A stretch of 64,000 nt of DNA, from the NCBI RefSeq assembly GCF_025947145.1, contig NZ_CP109999.1:2666001-2730000 (forward strand), written 5' to 3'. Below, piece by piece: positions 51,797 through 60,004 of the stretch. The notes under the pieces were generated by a model that was not told the origin of the DNA, ran no database searches, and saw only the letters and a list, made by a program, of their open reading frames with translations. The translations under genes and the position numbers were made by a program. The number at the start of each line of letters is the position of its first letter. Within the stretch, counting starts at the first letter, position 1. This DNA is from Flavobacterium sp. N1994. GTDB taxonomy: Bacteria; Bacteroidota; Bacteroidia; Flavobacteriales; Flavobacteriaceae.

Positions 51797-52723
51797 ATGA
51801 AAAGAGTCTTGTTCCTGTTTTTGTTAATTGGATTTATTTCCAAAGCTCAAGTCAAACCAACCATTCAAAAAGATGATATCGTTAGAATTGAAACAACGTT
51901 GGCATCTGATAAAATGGAAGGTAGACAAATTTTCACAACGGGTGTTGATTCGGCTTCAGCCTTTATTGAAAAAGAATTTTCCAAAGTTGGATTGACTTAT
52001 TACAAAGGACTAAAGAATTATAGACAAGAATTTGTTGTCAGAAATGCAAGTGCCAATAATGTTATTGGAATCCTTCCAGGAAAATCAAAACCAAATGAAT
52101 ATGTCGTTTTTTCAAGCCATTATGATCATTTAGGGAAAGAAGAAAATGGAAAGGATAAAGTATACAATGGTGCCAATGATGATGCTTCTGGAACCACTGC
52201 TGTAATTGCTTTGGCAAACTATTTTAAAGAATTGAATAATAACGAAAGAACCATAATCTTTGTTTGTTTTACAGGAGAAGAAGAAGGAGGATTTGGGTCT
52301 AAGTTTTTTTCGGAAAGTATAAATCCAGATGATGTAATAGCTATGTTCAACATAGAAATGATTGGCACAGAAAGTAAGTGGCATAAAAATTCGGCCTACA
52401 TAACAGGATTTGAAAAGTCTAATTTTGGAACCATTCTTCAAAATAATTTGAAAGGGAGTAAGTTCCGATTTTATGAAGACCCTTATTTAGAAGAAAATCT
52501 TTTTTATCGTTCAGACAATGCAACTCTTGCCGCTTATGGAGTTCCTGCTCATACCATTTCTACTTCAAAAATGGATTCAGAACCCAATTATCATCAATTG
52601 AGTGATGAAGTATCCACTTTAGATTTTGATAATATGACCGAAATTATCAAAGCCATCGCGATTAGCTCGGAAAGTATTGTTAATGGGAAAGATACACCAA
52701 CGAGGGTTCAAAAAATTAGATAG
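51797..52723 (+). CDS. Secreted M28-family zinc aminopeptidase
   Basis: A 308-residue metallopeptidase with signal peptide RVLFLFLLIGFISKAQ. The di-zinc site of family M28 is visible: FSSHYDHLG (His, Asp), NGANDDASGTTAVI (bridging Asp), FTGEEEGGFGS (catalytic and metal Glu), MFNIEMIG (acidic ligand) and PNYHQLSDE (His). No PA domain is fused. It probably trims peptides in the periplasm or outside the cell. It stands alone between gldA (divergent) and the pheA leader. Confidence 0.88.
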   Translation: MKRVLFLFLLIGFISKAQVKPTIQKDDIVRIETTLASDKMEGRQIFTTGVDSASAFIEKEFSKVGLTYYKGLKNYRQEFVVRNASANNVIGILPGKSKPNEYVVFSSHYDHLGKEENGKDKVYNGANDDASGTTAVIALANYFKELNNNERTIIFVCFTGEEEGGFGSKFFSESINPDDVIAMFNIEMIGTESKWHKNSAYITGFEKSNFGTILQNNLKGSKFRFYEDPYLEENLFYRSDNATLAAYGVPAHTISTSKMDSEPNYHQLSDEVSTLDFDNMTEIIKAIAISSESIVNGKDTPTRVQKIR

Positions 52724-52768
52724 TTTCATTTTTTACTAAAACGTTATAGTATTTTTTTTTGCAATGCC

Positions 52769-52801
52769 TTGTAAAACCTATGTTTTTATTTCCTACATTA
52801 G
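52769..52801 (+). promoter_or_regulatory. Probable promoter of the phe/tyr leader transcript
   Basis: TTG (52769-52771), 22 bases, then TACATTAG (52794-52801, one mismatch to TAnnTTTG). It would start transcription near the leader-peptide ATG at 52819. Confidence 0.4.
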
Positions 52802-52818
52802 CCAAACAGATATCAAAA

Positions 52819-52908
52819 ATGAGAACATTCAACACTTGGTTTAACTATTACTTTTATTTCTTCTTCGGACAGAAAAAGGGATTAGTGTTGTGTTATGTAA
52901 AAAAGTAA
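52819..52908 (+). CDS. Phe/Tyr-rich leader peptide of the pheA operon
   Basis: A 29-codon ORF. Residues 4-17 read FNTWFNYYFYFFFG: 10 of the 13 residues from 4 to 16 are aromatic (6 Phe, 3 Tyr, 1 Trp). GGGATT at 52878-52883, 12 bases past the last Phe codon, can pair with AATCCC (52930-52935) in the 5' arm of the terminator that follows. Stalling at Phe/Tyr codons would thus favour read-through into pheA, as in E. coli pheL-pheA. The peptide and terminator are seen directly; the regulation is inferred. Confidence 0.85.
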   Translation: MRTFNTWFNYYFYFFFGQKKGLVLCYVKK

Positions 52909-52928
52909 AATTTAAAATAACCATATAT

Positions 52929-52958
52929 AAATCCCGATGAGAATCGGGATTTTTTTTT
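52929..52958 (+). terminator. Attenuator terminator of the pheA operon
   Basis: AAATCCCGAT pairs perfectly with ATCGGGATTT around GAGA and runs into nine T, ending 6 bases before the pheA ATG. Confidence 0.93.
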
Positions 52959-52964
52959 GGCTCT

Positions 52965-53792
52965 ATGGAAACAAAAATTGCAATTCAAGGAATTAAAGGT
53001 TCATTTCATCATCAAGTGGCGCAGGAATATTTTGCTTCTGATTTTGATTTAGATGAATGTATGTCGTTTCCAGATTTGGTAAAAAGTCTTTTAGAAAACA
53101 AGACACAGAAAGGGGTGATGGCTTTAGAGAACTCAATTGCGGGATCTATAATTCCAAATTATGCTTTAATCGACCGCAATAATCTGCATATTATTGGGGA
53201 ACATTATTTAGATATTCATCTGAATTTAATGGCGCTAAAGGGACAGCAAATGGAAGATATCAAAGAAGTGCATTCTCATCCGATGGCACTGTTACAATGC
53301 GCTCCTTTTTTTAGTCAATACCCACACATCAAATTGGTAGAAAGCGGAGATACAGCAGAAACGGCAAGTAGAATTCAAGAACAAAAACTCATGGGTATTG
53401 GCGCAGTAGCGGCTCCCATTGCTGCCAAATTGTACGATTTAGAAATTCTCTCAGCAGGAATTCATACGATTCAAAGCAACAAAACCCGATTTGTGATTGT
53501 AAAAACGGAAAATAAAGAATTACCCAAGGAGGAAATTAATAAGGCTTCGATTAAGTTTGAATTAGATGATACTCCGGGAAGTTTGGCAACGGTTTTAAAT
53601 GTGATGAATAATTCGAAACTGAATTTGACTAAAATCCAATCCATGCCCATTATTGAAACCCCATTTCAGTATTCCTTTTTTGTTGATGTAGTTTTTGAAA
53701 AATACAAACATTATGAAAAAGCTAAAAAGATTTTGGAATTAATGACTACGCATTTTAAAGTGTTAGGTGAATATAAAAAAGGAGAGCAATGA
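52965..53792 (+). CDS. pheA: Prephenate dehydratase
   Basis: Converts prephenate to phenylpyruvate. The 275-residue monofunctional protein lacks a chorismate mutase domain, which is fused to DAHP synthase three genes downstream. Motifs: IAIQGIKGSFHHQVAQEYF, GVMALENSIAGSIIPNYALI, SHPMALLQC, GDTAETASRIQEQK, GIGAVAAPIAAKLYDLE and catalytic NKTRFVIV. The C-terminal ACT domain (FELDDTPGSLATVLNVMN, NLTKIQSMPI) departs from the Phe-binding ESRP motif, so feedback by Phe may be altered. It is the first gene behind the Phe/Tyr attenuator. Confidence 0.95.
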   Translation: METKIAIQGIKGSFHHQVAQEYFASDFDLDECMSFPDLVKSLLENKTQKGVMALENSIAGSIIPNYALIDRNNLHIIGEHYLDIHLNLMALKGQQMEDIKEVHSHPMALLQCAPFFSQYPHIKLVESGDTAETASRIQEQKLMGIGAVAAPIAAKLYDLEILSAGIHTIQSNKTRFVIVKTENKELPKEEINKASIKFELDDTPGSLATVLNVMNNSKLNLTKIQSMPIIETPFQYSFFVDVVFEKYKHYEKAKKILELMTTHFKVLGEYKKGEQ

Positions 53793-54934
53793 TAGTAACA
53801 GCCAAAAGATTAGATACCGTTGAGGAATATTACTTCTCCAAGAAATTGCGGGAAGTCCGTCAACTCATTTCGGAAGGGAAACCTATCATCAACATGGGAA
53901 TTGGTAGTCCTGATTTGGCCCCAGATAAATCGGTAATTGAAGCTATTCAAAAAGCAATGTTTGATGACAAAGCCCACGAATACCAAAGCTATCAGGGGTT
54001 GCCAGAGCTTAGAAAAGGAATGGCTGATTTTTATCAAAAGCAATTTGGAGTGACAGTAGATTTCAATTCAGAAGTTTTGCCATTGATGGGTTCCAAAGAA
54101 GGAATTATGCATATTTCATTAGCATTTTTAAATGAAGGGGATGCCGTTTTAATTCCAAATCCTGGATATCCCACTTATGCCTCGGTAACCGAATTGGTTC
54201 AGGCTAAAGCCGTTTATTATGATTTATCGGAGGATACAAATTGGGAACCTGATTTTGAAGCTTTGGGAAAATTAGATTTATCAAAAGTCAAACTAATGTG
54301 GGTTTCGTATCCACACATGCCAACAGGAAAAAACGGGACATTAGAATTATTTAAAAAATTAATAGCCTTTGGGAAGAAGCACCATATTTTGATTGTAAAT
54401 GACAATCCGTATAGTTTTGTATTGAACGAAAATCCTATTTCAATATTACAGATTGAAGGCGCAAAAGAAGTGGCTTTAGAATTAAATTCTTTATCCAAAA
54501 CTTATAATATGGCAGGTTGGCGTGTTGGAATGGTTTTAGGAAATCCAACTTTGATTGATGCCGTGTTAAAAGTAAAAAGCAATATGGATAGTGGTATGTT
54601 TTATGGCATTCAGAAAGGAGCCATTGAAGCTTTGAAACTTGGTAAAGATTGGTTTGAGGAGCAAAATGAAATTTACACCAAACGCAGAAACCTGATTTTC
54701 GAATTGGCTCAAAAACTGAATTGTACTTTTGATAAAACGAATGTGGGTTTATTTGTTTGGGCTAAGCTGCCAAAAGAAATACCATCTGCAGAAGAATTTA
54801 TAGATAAAGTGTTACTCGAAAAACATATTTTTATAACACCAGGAACTATTTTTGGTAGCAATGGAGAAGGTTATATTCGATTTTCACTTTGTGTTACTGA
54901 AGCTAAAATACAAGAAGCTATTTCAAGATTTTAA
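53789..54934 (+). CDS. PLP-dependent class I/II aminotransferase (aromatic/prephenate type likely)
   Basis: A 381-residue fold-type I aminotransferase: INMGIGSPDLAPDKSVIEAI, YQSYQGLPELRKGMADFY, GSKEGIMHISLAFLNEGD, PNPGYPTYASVTEL, VNDNPYSFVLNE and the PLP lysine in ELNSLSKTYNMAGWRVGMV. It overlaps pheA by 4 bases (ATGA) and precedes tyrA, so its likely job is the final transamination to Phe and Tyr, or amination of prephenate. Sequence alone does not exclude aspartate or methionine transamination. Confidence 0.88.
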   Translation: MIVTAKRLDTVEEYYFSKKLREVRQLISEGKPIINMGIGSPDLAPDKSVIEAIQKAMFDDKAHEYQSYQGLPELRKGMADFYQKQFGVTVDFNSEVLPLMGSKEGIMHISLAFLNEGDAVLIPNPGYPTYASVTELVQAKAVYYDLSEDTNWEPDFEALGKLDLSKVKLMWVSYPHMPTGKNGTLELFKKLIAFGKKHHILIVNDNPYSFVLNENPISILQIEGAKEVALELNSLSKTYNMAGWRVGMVLGNPTLIDAVLKVKSNMDSGMFYGIQKGAIEALKLGKDWFEEQNEIYTKRRNLIFELAQKLNCTFDKTNVGLFVWAKLPKEIPSAEEFIDKVLLEKHIFITPGTIFGSNGEGYIRFSLCVTEAKIQEAISRF

Positions 54935-54943
54935 ATAGAAAAG

Positions 54944-55795
54944 ATGACAAAAGTATACGTAATAGGAATTGGATTAATCGGAGGTTCGATGGCATTAGAC
55001 ATAAAGACCCACTATGAAAAGGCGATAGTTTTCGGAATAGATTCTAATGAAAATCATTTGGAAGAAGCTATAAAATTGGGAGTTATCGATAAGAAAGCCA
55101 CTATTGAAGATTTGGTTTCTGCTGATTTAGTAATTGTTTCAGTTCCTGTCGATATTGGATTGGTACTTTTGCCAAAGGTTTTAGACGCAATTGGTGAAGA
55201 AACACTGGTTATTGATGTTGGTTCAACTAAATTACCCATTTGTGAAGCCATTGAAAATCATACCAAAAGAAGAAATTTCATGGCAACACATCCTATCGCA
55301 GGAACCGAATTTTCGGGACCTTCAGCAGCTATAAAAGGATTATTTCAAGATAAAACGAATATCATTTGTGAAGTCGAAAAAACAACTTTTAAACTGCAAG
55401 AAAGAGGAATGGAGTTGTTTAAAAAACTCGGAATGCGTATTCGGTATATGGACCCAAAATCGCATGATAAACACATTGCTTATGTGTCGCATTTATCGCA
55501 TATTAGTTCGTTTATGTTAGGCAAAACGGTGGTAGAAAAAGAAAAAGATGAACGCGATATTTTTGATATGGCTGGAAGCGGATTTGAAAGTACCGTGCGT
55601 TTAGCCAAAAGTTCCCCTGCTATGTGGACACCCATTTTTAAACAAAATAAAAAGCATGTTGTTAAAAGTTTGGATGAATATATTTTGAATTTAACTCACT
55701 TTAAAAAATTACTAGAAGATGAAAATTACGAAGCTGTCTTCAACGAAATGCAAAATACAAACAGAATAAAAGAAATTTTAAACGGAAATAAATAA
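54944..55795 (+). CDS. tyrA: Prephenate dehydrogenase
   Basis: NAD(P)-dependent oxidative decarboxylation of prephenate to 4-hydroxyphenylpyruvate for tyrosine. The 283-residue protein has KVYVIGIGLIGGSMALDI (Rossmann GxGxxG), VIVSVPVDIG, VIDVGSTKLPICEAI, THPIAGTEFSGPSAAIKGLF, DKHIAYVSHLSHISSFMLG and MAGSGFESTVRLAKSSPAMW. No ACT or chorismate mutase domain. It lies between the aminotransferase and the DAHP synthase gene in the aromatic operon. Confidence 0.94.
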   Translation: MTKVYVIGIGLIGGSMALDIKTHYEKAIVFGIDSNENHLEEAIKLGVIDKKATIEDLVSADLVIVSVPVDIGLVLLPKVLDAIGEETLVIDVGSTKLPICEAIENHTKRRNFMATHPIAGTEFSGPSAAIKGLFQDKTNIICEVEKTTFKLQERGMELFKKLGMRIRYMDPKSHDKHIAYVSHLSHISSFMLGKTVVEKEKDERDIFDMAGSGFESTVRLAKSSPAMWTPIFKQNKKHVVKSLDEYILNLTHFKKLLEDENYEAVFNEMQNTNRIKEILNGNK

Positions 55796-55799
55796 AGCT

Positions 55800-56882
55800 A
55801 TGAATATTACAATGGAAAACAGAAAATGGTTAGATGATTTTAAATTAAGTCATCCTCTCGTAATTGCGGGACCATGCAGTGCTGAGACTGAAGAACAAGT
55901 TTTGAAAATTGCTCACGAACTTAAAAATTCTGATGTTAGTATTTTTCGTGCTGGAATCTGGAAACCTAGAACTCGTCCGGGAGGATTTGAAGGGGTTGGA
56001 GCTATTGGTTTAAAATGGTTGCAAAAAGCAAAAGCAGAAACAGGATTGCTTATGGCAACAGAAGTGGCAAATGCAGCACATGTGAAATTAGCTTTAGAGC
56101 ATGATATTGATGTGTTATGGATTGGTGCTCGAACTACAGTAAATCCATTTGCCGTTCAAGAAATTGCTGATGCTTTGGTTGGAACGGATAAAATTGTTTT
56201 GGTAAAAAATCCCGTAAATCCAGATTTGGCTCTTTGGATTGGTGGTGTTGAAAGATTGGTTAATGCCGGAATTAAAAAACTAGGAGTAATTCATCGTGGA
56301 TTTTCAACTTATGAGAAAACAAAATACAGAAACATTCCAGAGTGGCAATTACCCATTGAGTTGCAAAGTCGATTCCCCGATTTGCCTTTGATTTGTGACC
56401 CTTCCCATATTACAGGACAAAGAAATATGATTCAAGAGGTATCGCAACAAGCCTTAGATTTGAACTATGACGGATTGATTATAGAAACCCATATCGACCC
56501 AGATAATGCATGGAGTGATGCAGCACAACAAGTGACGCCAACTGTTTTGAAAAAGATTTTCGAAGATTTAAAAGTTAAAAAAGTAACGGTTGAAGAAGAT
56601 GATTTCAATACCGAAATGATAAAACTTCGGGCGAATATAGACATTGCTGACAGCAAATTATTAGAAATATTAGGAAACAGAATGAAAGTAGCAGAGCAAA
56701 TTGGAGCCTTGAAAAAAGCTAAAAATGTGGCCGTTCTTCAAAATAAACGTTGGAATGAAATTTTAGGAAAAATGATTTTAGATGGAGATGAAAGGGGTTT
56801 AAGTGAAGAATTTATATTAAAAATATTCAAAGCCATACATCAAGAAAGTATAGCGCATCAAGAAAAGATTATCAATTCTTAA
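55800..56882 (+). CDS. Bifunctional DAHP synthase / chorismate mutase (type II)
   Basis: Joins the first shikimate-pathway step with the branch step to prephenate. Residues about 1-260 are a class I DAHP synthase (PLVIAGPCSAETEEQVL, IFRAGIWKPRTRPGGFEGVG, LWIGARTTVNPFAVQEIADA, VLVKNPVNPDLALWIGGVER, CDPSHITGQRNMI, DGLIIETHIDPDNAWSDA). Residues about 275-355 form an AroQ chorismate mutase (LRANIDIADSKLLEILGNRM, EQIGALKKAKNVAVLQNKRW). The start is either 55800 or the ATG four codons later. This fusion is common in Bacteroidota and lets chorismate mutase control DAHP synthase. Confidence 0.93.
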   Translation: MNITMENRKWLDDFKLSHPLVIAGPCSAETEEQVLKIAHELKNSDVSIFRAGIWKPRTRPGGFEGVGAIGLKWLQKAKAETGLLMATEVANAAHVKLALEHDIDVLWIGARTTVNPFAVQEIADALVGTDKIVLVKNPVNPDLALWIGGVERLVNAGIKKLGVIHRGFSTYEKTKYRNIPEWQLPIELQSRFPDLPLICDPSHITGQRNMIQEVSQQALDLNYDGLIIETHIDPDNAWSDAAQQVTPTVLKKIFEDLKVKKVTVEEDDFNTEMIKLRANIDIADSKLLEILGNRMKVAEQIGALKKAKNVAVLQNKRWNEILGKMILDGDERGLSEEFILKIFKAIHQESIAHQEKIINS

Positions 56883-56981
56883 CTAATTGTTTAAAAATAC
56901 GATAATTGACGTATTTTGTTATTATATATTTTTTGTATCATTGCAAGACAAAAAGGAAACTTAAATTAAAAATCTCAAAAA

Positions 56982-57506
56982 ATGAAAAAAATTATTTTAT
57001 TATTCGCAATGGTGTTTAGCTTCGGTGTTGCCAATGCACAAACTGACAAAATTTATAAACACAGTGGAGAAATTGTAGAAGGAAAAGTAATCCGTCTAGA
57101 CGAATACACTATTGTTTTTAAGTATGATGGTGAAGATGCAGAAAACACTATTGGTAAATATGCAGTAGAAAAAATCATCTACGGAAAAACAAAAAGACAA
57201 GAAGACATTACAGAGAAAATCGTAATCAACGGAGAAGATGATTGGGAAAAAGTGGTTATTCTTGAGGATAAATCATACATCGCAGGTTTGAAAAAAGTGG
57301 GTGAAGTTCGTGGAAAAACAGGTTTAATTAACTTCCAAACTGGAAACACTGGAGATAAAAAAGCGGCGAAAAAATTAAAAATGGATGCTGCAAAATTAGG
57401 ATGCCCTTTTGTTTTACAAGTATCTGATAAAACAACTGTTGGAGCTAATTCAAACGCTCTTGGTGGTTCACAAGCAATCAAAACAGGAGTTGCATACAAA
57501 TACTAA
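56982..57506 (+). CDS. Secreted hypothetical protein
   Basis: A 174-residue protein with signal peptide KKIILLFAMVFSFGVANAQ. The mature part starts with DKIYKHSGEIVEGKVIRLDE and IVFKYDGEDAENTIGKYAVE, a small beta-barrel-like pattern, and ends in a Gly/Ala/Thr-rich tail with LKMDAAKLGCPFVLQVSDKT. I do not recognise a named family. It has its own terminator and stands alone between the aromatic operon and rsgA. Confidence 0.7.
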   Translation: MKKIILLFAMVFSFGVANAQTDKIYKHSGEIVEGKVIRLDEYTIVFKYDGEDAENTIGKYAVEKIIYGKTKRQEDITEKIVINGEDDWEKVVILEDKSYIAGLKKVGEVRGKTGLINFQTGNTGDKKAAKKLKMDAAKLGCPFVLQVSDKTTVGANSNALGGSQAIKTGVAYKY

Positions 57507-57530
57507 TATTTTTTTAGTTTTAATAATTAT

Positions 57531-57559
57531 AAAGTTGCCAGCAATGGCAACTTTTTTTT
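57531..57559 (+). terminator. Intrinsic terminator of the 56982-57506 gene
   Basis: AAAGTTGCCA pairs perfectly with TGGCAACTTT around GCAA, followed by a T-run. Confidence 0.93.
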
Positions 57560-57584
57560 GCTCTAAAATATAAATTGGAAATGG

Positions 57585-57592
57585 TATCTTTG
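57585..57592 (+). promoter_or_regulatory. TAnnTTTG promoter -7 element directly at the rsgA start
   Basis: TATCTTTG ends 4 bases before the rsgA ATG at 57597. With the usual distance to the transcription start, the mRNA would begin at or next to the start codon. Confidence 0.6.
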
Positions 57593-57596
57593 CTCT

Positions 57597-58574
57597 ATGA
57601 CAGGACTAGTTTATAAATCTACGGGAAGTTGGTATACAGTAAAAACAGCTGACAACCAAATTTTTGAATGCCGCATCAAAGGAAAATTCCGAATGCAAGG
57701 TATCAAAAGCACAAACCCCATTGCTGTCGGTGATGTCGTTGACTTCGAATTAGATGAAAGTTCAGACGCCGTTACGGGGTCGATTCATAACATACACGAT
57801 AGAAAGAATTACATCGTTAGAAAATCGGTTAATTTATCTAAACAAACTCATATTATTGCTTCTAATATTGATATTGTTTTTCTGTTAATTACGATTAATA
57901 ATCCGCCAACAACTACTAGTTTTATTGATAGATTTTTGGTTACTGCCGAAGCTTATGGCATTGAAGCAGTCTTGATTTTTAACAAAATTGATACTTACGA
58001 TGAAGCCATGCAAGAGGAACAATTGTATCTGCAATATATTTATTCTCAAATTGGATATAAATTCCTTAAAGTTTCCGCAAAAGAGAAAAAAGGATTAGAT
58101 CAATTAAAGGAATTGATGACCGGAAAAGTTAGCATGTTTTCTGGACATTCGGGTGTTGGAAAATCAACTCTTGTGAATGCTTTGGAACCCGATTTGAATT
58201 TGAAAACCAAAAACATTTCGGAACAAAGCAAGCAAGGACAACATACCACCACTTTTGCTGAAATGTATGATTTGTCTTTTGATGCTAAAATCATTGATAC
58301 ACCAGGAATAAAAGGTTTCGGGATTGTTGATATGGAGCCCTCAGAAGTGAGCGGCTATTTTCCAGAATTTTTTAAGTTGCAAGACCAATGTAAATTCAAT
58401 AATTGTTTACACAAAGAAGAACCCAATTGCGCTGTCAAATTAGCTTTAGAAGAAAATAAAATCGCATGGTCACGTTATAATAGTTATCTCAAAATACTGG
58501 AAGGTGATGATGAGCAGTATCGTTCTGATATTTATAATGAGGAACGCATTGCGAGTGATCAAACGAGGAAATAA
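57597..58574 (+). CDS. rsgA: Ribosome small subunit-dependent GTPase A
   Basis: Circularly permuted GTPase in late 30S maturation. The 325-residue protein has an N-terminal OB domain (MTGLVYKSTGSWYTVKTADN, RIKGKFRMQGIKSTNPIAVG), then the permuted G motifs in order G4 (IFNKID), G5, G1 (FSGHSGVGKSTLVNAL) and G3 (IIDTPGIKGFG), then the zinc finger (CKFNNCLHKEEPNC). The start is fixed by the conserved N-terminus. The promoter lies so close that a leaderless mRNA is predicted. Confidence 0.96.
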   Translation: MTGLVYKSTGSWYTVKTADNQIFECRIKGKFRMQGIKSTNPIAVGDVVDFELDESSDAVTGSIHNIHDRKNYIVRKSVNLSKQTHIIASNIDIVFLLITINNPPTTTSFIDRFLVTAEAYGIEAVLIFNKIDTYDEAMQEEQLYLQYIYSQIGYKFLKVSAKEKKGLDQLKELMTGKVSMFSGHSGVGKSTLVNALEPDLNLKTKNISEQSKQGQHTTTFAEMYDLSFDAKIIDTPGIKGFGIVDMEPSEVSGYFPEFFKLQDQCKFNNCLHKEEPNCAVKLALEENKIAWSRYNSYLKILEGDDEQYRSDIYNEERIASDQTRK

Positions 58575-58608
58575 TTGTGAATTGTGAATTATGAATTGTG
58601 AATTATGA
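58574..58608. repeat. AT-rich repeat, left flank of the four-helix-bundle gene
   Basis: Four near-copies of AATTGTGAATT/AATTATGAATT. The last one supplies the start codon of the next gene. It is inverted relative to 59008-59041. Confidence 0.6.
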
Positions 58609-58964
58609 GTGATAATGTCATAAAAAGTAAGTCTTTTAGTTTTGCATTGAGAATAGTAAAATTATATCAGTTTTTAAGTGTAGAAAAAAAAGAATTTATC
58701 CTCAGTAAACAATTACTACGAAGCGGAACGGCAATTGGAGCTTTAGTTTGTGAAGCAAAACATGCAGAGAGTAAACCAGATTTTATACATAAATTAGCAA
58801 TTGCGCAAAAGGAAGCCAACGAAACTGATTATTGGTTACAGTTATTATTCCAATCGGAATATTTGAATGAAATTCAATTTCAATCGTTAAAGTCTGATAT
58901 TGTTGAAATCAATAAAATTTTAGCATCAATAATAGTAACAACCAAACAAAGTATGAAAAAATAA
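58605..58964 (+). CDS. Four-helix-bundle protein, S23/23S rRNA intervening-sequence family
   Basis: A 119-residue all-helical protein (SFSFALRIVKLYQFLSVEKK, FILSKQLLRSGTAIGALVCE, AESKPDFIHKLAIAQKEANE, TDYWLQLLFQSEYLNE) matching the family first found inside 23S rRNA intervening sequences and now widespread between bacterial genes. Function unknown. It splits rsgA from dtd and is flanked by inverted AT-rich repeats, as though inserted as a unit. No toxin or nuclease motif seen. Confidence 0.85.
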   Translation: MSDNVIKSKSFSFALRIVKLYQFLSVEKKEFILSKQLLRSGTAIGALVCEAKHAESKPDFIHKLAIAQKEANETDYWLQLLFQSEYLNEIQFQSLKSDIVEINKILASIIVTTKQSMKK

Positions 58965-59007
58965 TTATGAATTATAAATTAATAAAAAGCCAATATTTCA
59001 CCACATT

Positions 59008-59041
59008 CAATTCATAACTCATAATTCATAACTCATAATTC
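59008..59041. repeat. AT-rich repeat, right flank of the four-helix-bundle gene
   Basis: Repeats of CATAACTCATAATT that are the inverse of the left flank; for example CTCATAATTC is the reverse complement of GAATTATGAG. Confidence 0.6.
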
Positions 59042-59043
59042 AA

Positions 59044-59496
59044 ATGAAGGCAGTAATTCAAAGAGTTTCTCAAGCCTCTGTTACTATTGAAGGTCTCAAA
59101 GTAGCCGATATTCAAAAAGGAGTATTGGTTTTAATTGGTGTTGAGGATGCTGACAGTAAAGAAGACATAGATTGGCTTACCGCCAAAATAGCTAACCTGA
59201 GAATTTTTGGTGATGAAAATGAAGTGATGAATTTGTCTCTCAAAGATGTAGGTGGAGAAATGATTATTGTTAGTCAGTTTACCTTACAAGCTTCTACCAA
59301 AAAAGGCAATCGCCCATCCTATCTTAAAGCTGCGAGACCTGAGGTTGCCATTCCATTATATGAGTCCTTTATTCAACAAATGGAAACCGAAATAGGCAAA
59401 AAAGTACAAACCGGAAAATTTGGTGCCGACATGAAAGTAGCGCTTTTAAATGATGGGCCAGTTACTATAATTATGGATACAAAGAACAGAGAATAA
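59044..59496 (+). CDS. dtd: D-aminoacyl-tRNA deacylase
   Basis: Hydrolyses D-amino acids wrongly attached to tRNA. The 150-residue protein matches the family end to end: MKAVIQRVSQASVTIEG, GVLVLIGVEDADSKEDIDWL, SQFTLQASTKKGNRPSY, ARPEVAIPLYESFI, GKFGADMKVALLNDGPVTI (catalytic loop with the Gly-x-Pro region). Its start is 3 bases after the AT-rich repeat. Confidence 0.96.
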   Translation: MKAVIQRVSQASVTIEGLKVADIQKGVLVLIGVEDADSKEDIDWLTAKIANLRIFGDENEVMNLSLKDVGGEMIIVSQFTLQASTKKGNRPSYLKAARPEVAIPLYESFIQQMETEIGKKVQTGKFGADMKVALLNDGPVTIIMDTKNRE

Positions 59497-59528
59497 GAGA
59501 GTTGTTGTTAATTCTAAATAATTATGTT

Positions 59529-59536
59529 TATCTTTG
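59529..59536 (+). promoter_or_regulatory. TAnnTTTG promoter -7 element
   Basis: TATCTTTG with a TTG 21 bases upstream (59505-59507), placed 26 bases before the ATG at 59563. It rules out the longer reading from 59524. Confidence 0.6.
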
Positions 59537-59562
59537 AAAGACTAACTTTAATTATTTTTAAA

Positions 59563-59973
59563 ATGAAAAATGGAATCTTCTTAATCATAATGTTACTTTT
59601 GTTCTCATTTGATTTTTATGCACAAGTAAACCCAAATAGTACCTATGTAAATGGGTATACAAAATCTAACGGTACTTATGTACAAGGGTATTACAGAACA
59701 ACTCCTAACGCTACAATAAACGATAATTATTCAACTTACCCCAATGTAAATCCTTATACAGGACAACAAGGTACTGTTCAACCAACCTATTCAACACCAT
59801 CGACTAATAGCTATTATTCAACACCAACTTATTCAACACCTTCAACAACTAATAGTTATTATTATTCAACACCAACACCAACCTATACAACACCTTCAAC
59901 AACTAATAGTTATTACTCAACACCAACTTATTCAACACCAACGAATTCGGGATACTATTACAATAGACAATAG
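59563..59973 (+). CDS. Secreted Tyr/Ser/Thr/Pro repeat protein
   Basis: A 136-residue protein. After a signal peptide (NGIFLIIMLLLFSFDFYAQ) comes a short segment with VNGYTKSNGTYVQGYYRT, a pattern seen in several small Bacteroidota exported proteins. Low-complexity repeats of YSTPSTTNSYY-like units fill residues about 60-130. The start at 59563 is set by the promoter and signal peptide. No known function; a surface-exposed, possibly O-glycosylated segment is conceivable. Confidence 0.7.
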   Translation: MKNGIFLIIMLLLFSFDFYAQVNPNSTYVNGYTKSNGTYVQGYYRTTPNATINDNYSTYPNVNPYTGQQGTVQPTYSTPSTNSYYSTPTYSTPSTTNSYYYSTPTPTYTTPSTTNSYYSTPTYSTPTNSGYYYNRQ

Positions 59974-60004
59974 AAACTAAATAAAATTTCAAGATTGACA
60001 ATTT

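Noticed and set aside
58605..58964. Four-helix-bundle gene as a toxin or HEPN nuclease
   Set aside because: No RxxxxH or other catalytic motif and no antitoxin-like neighbour; the S23-like family fits along its length.
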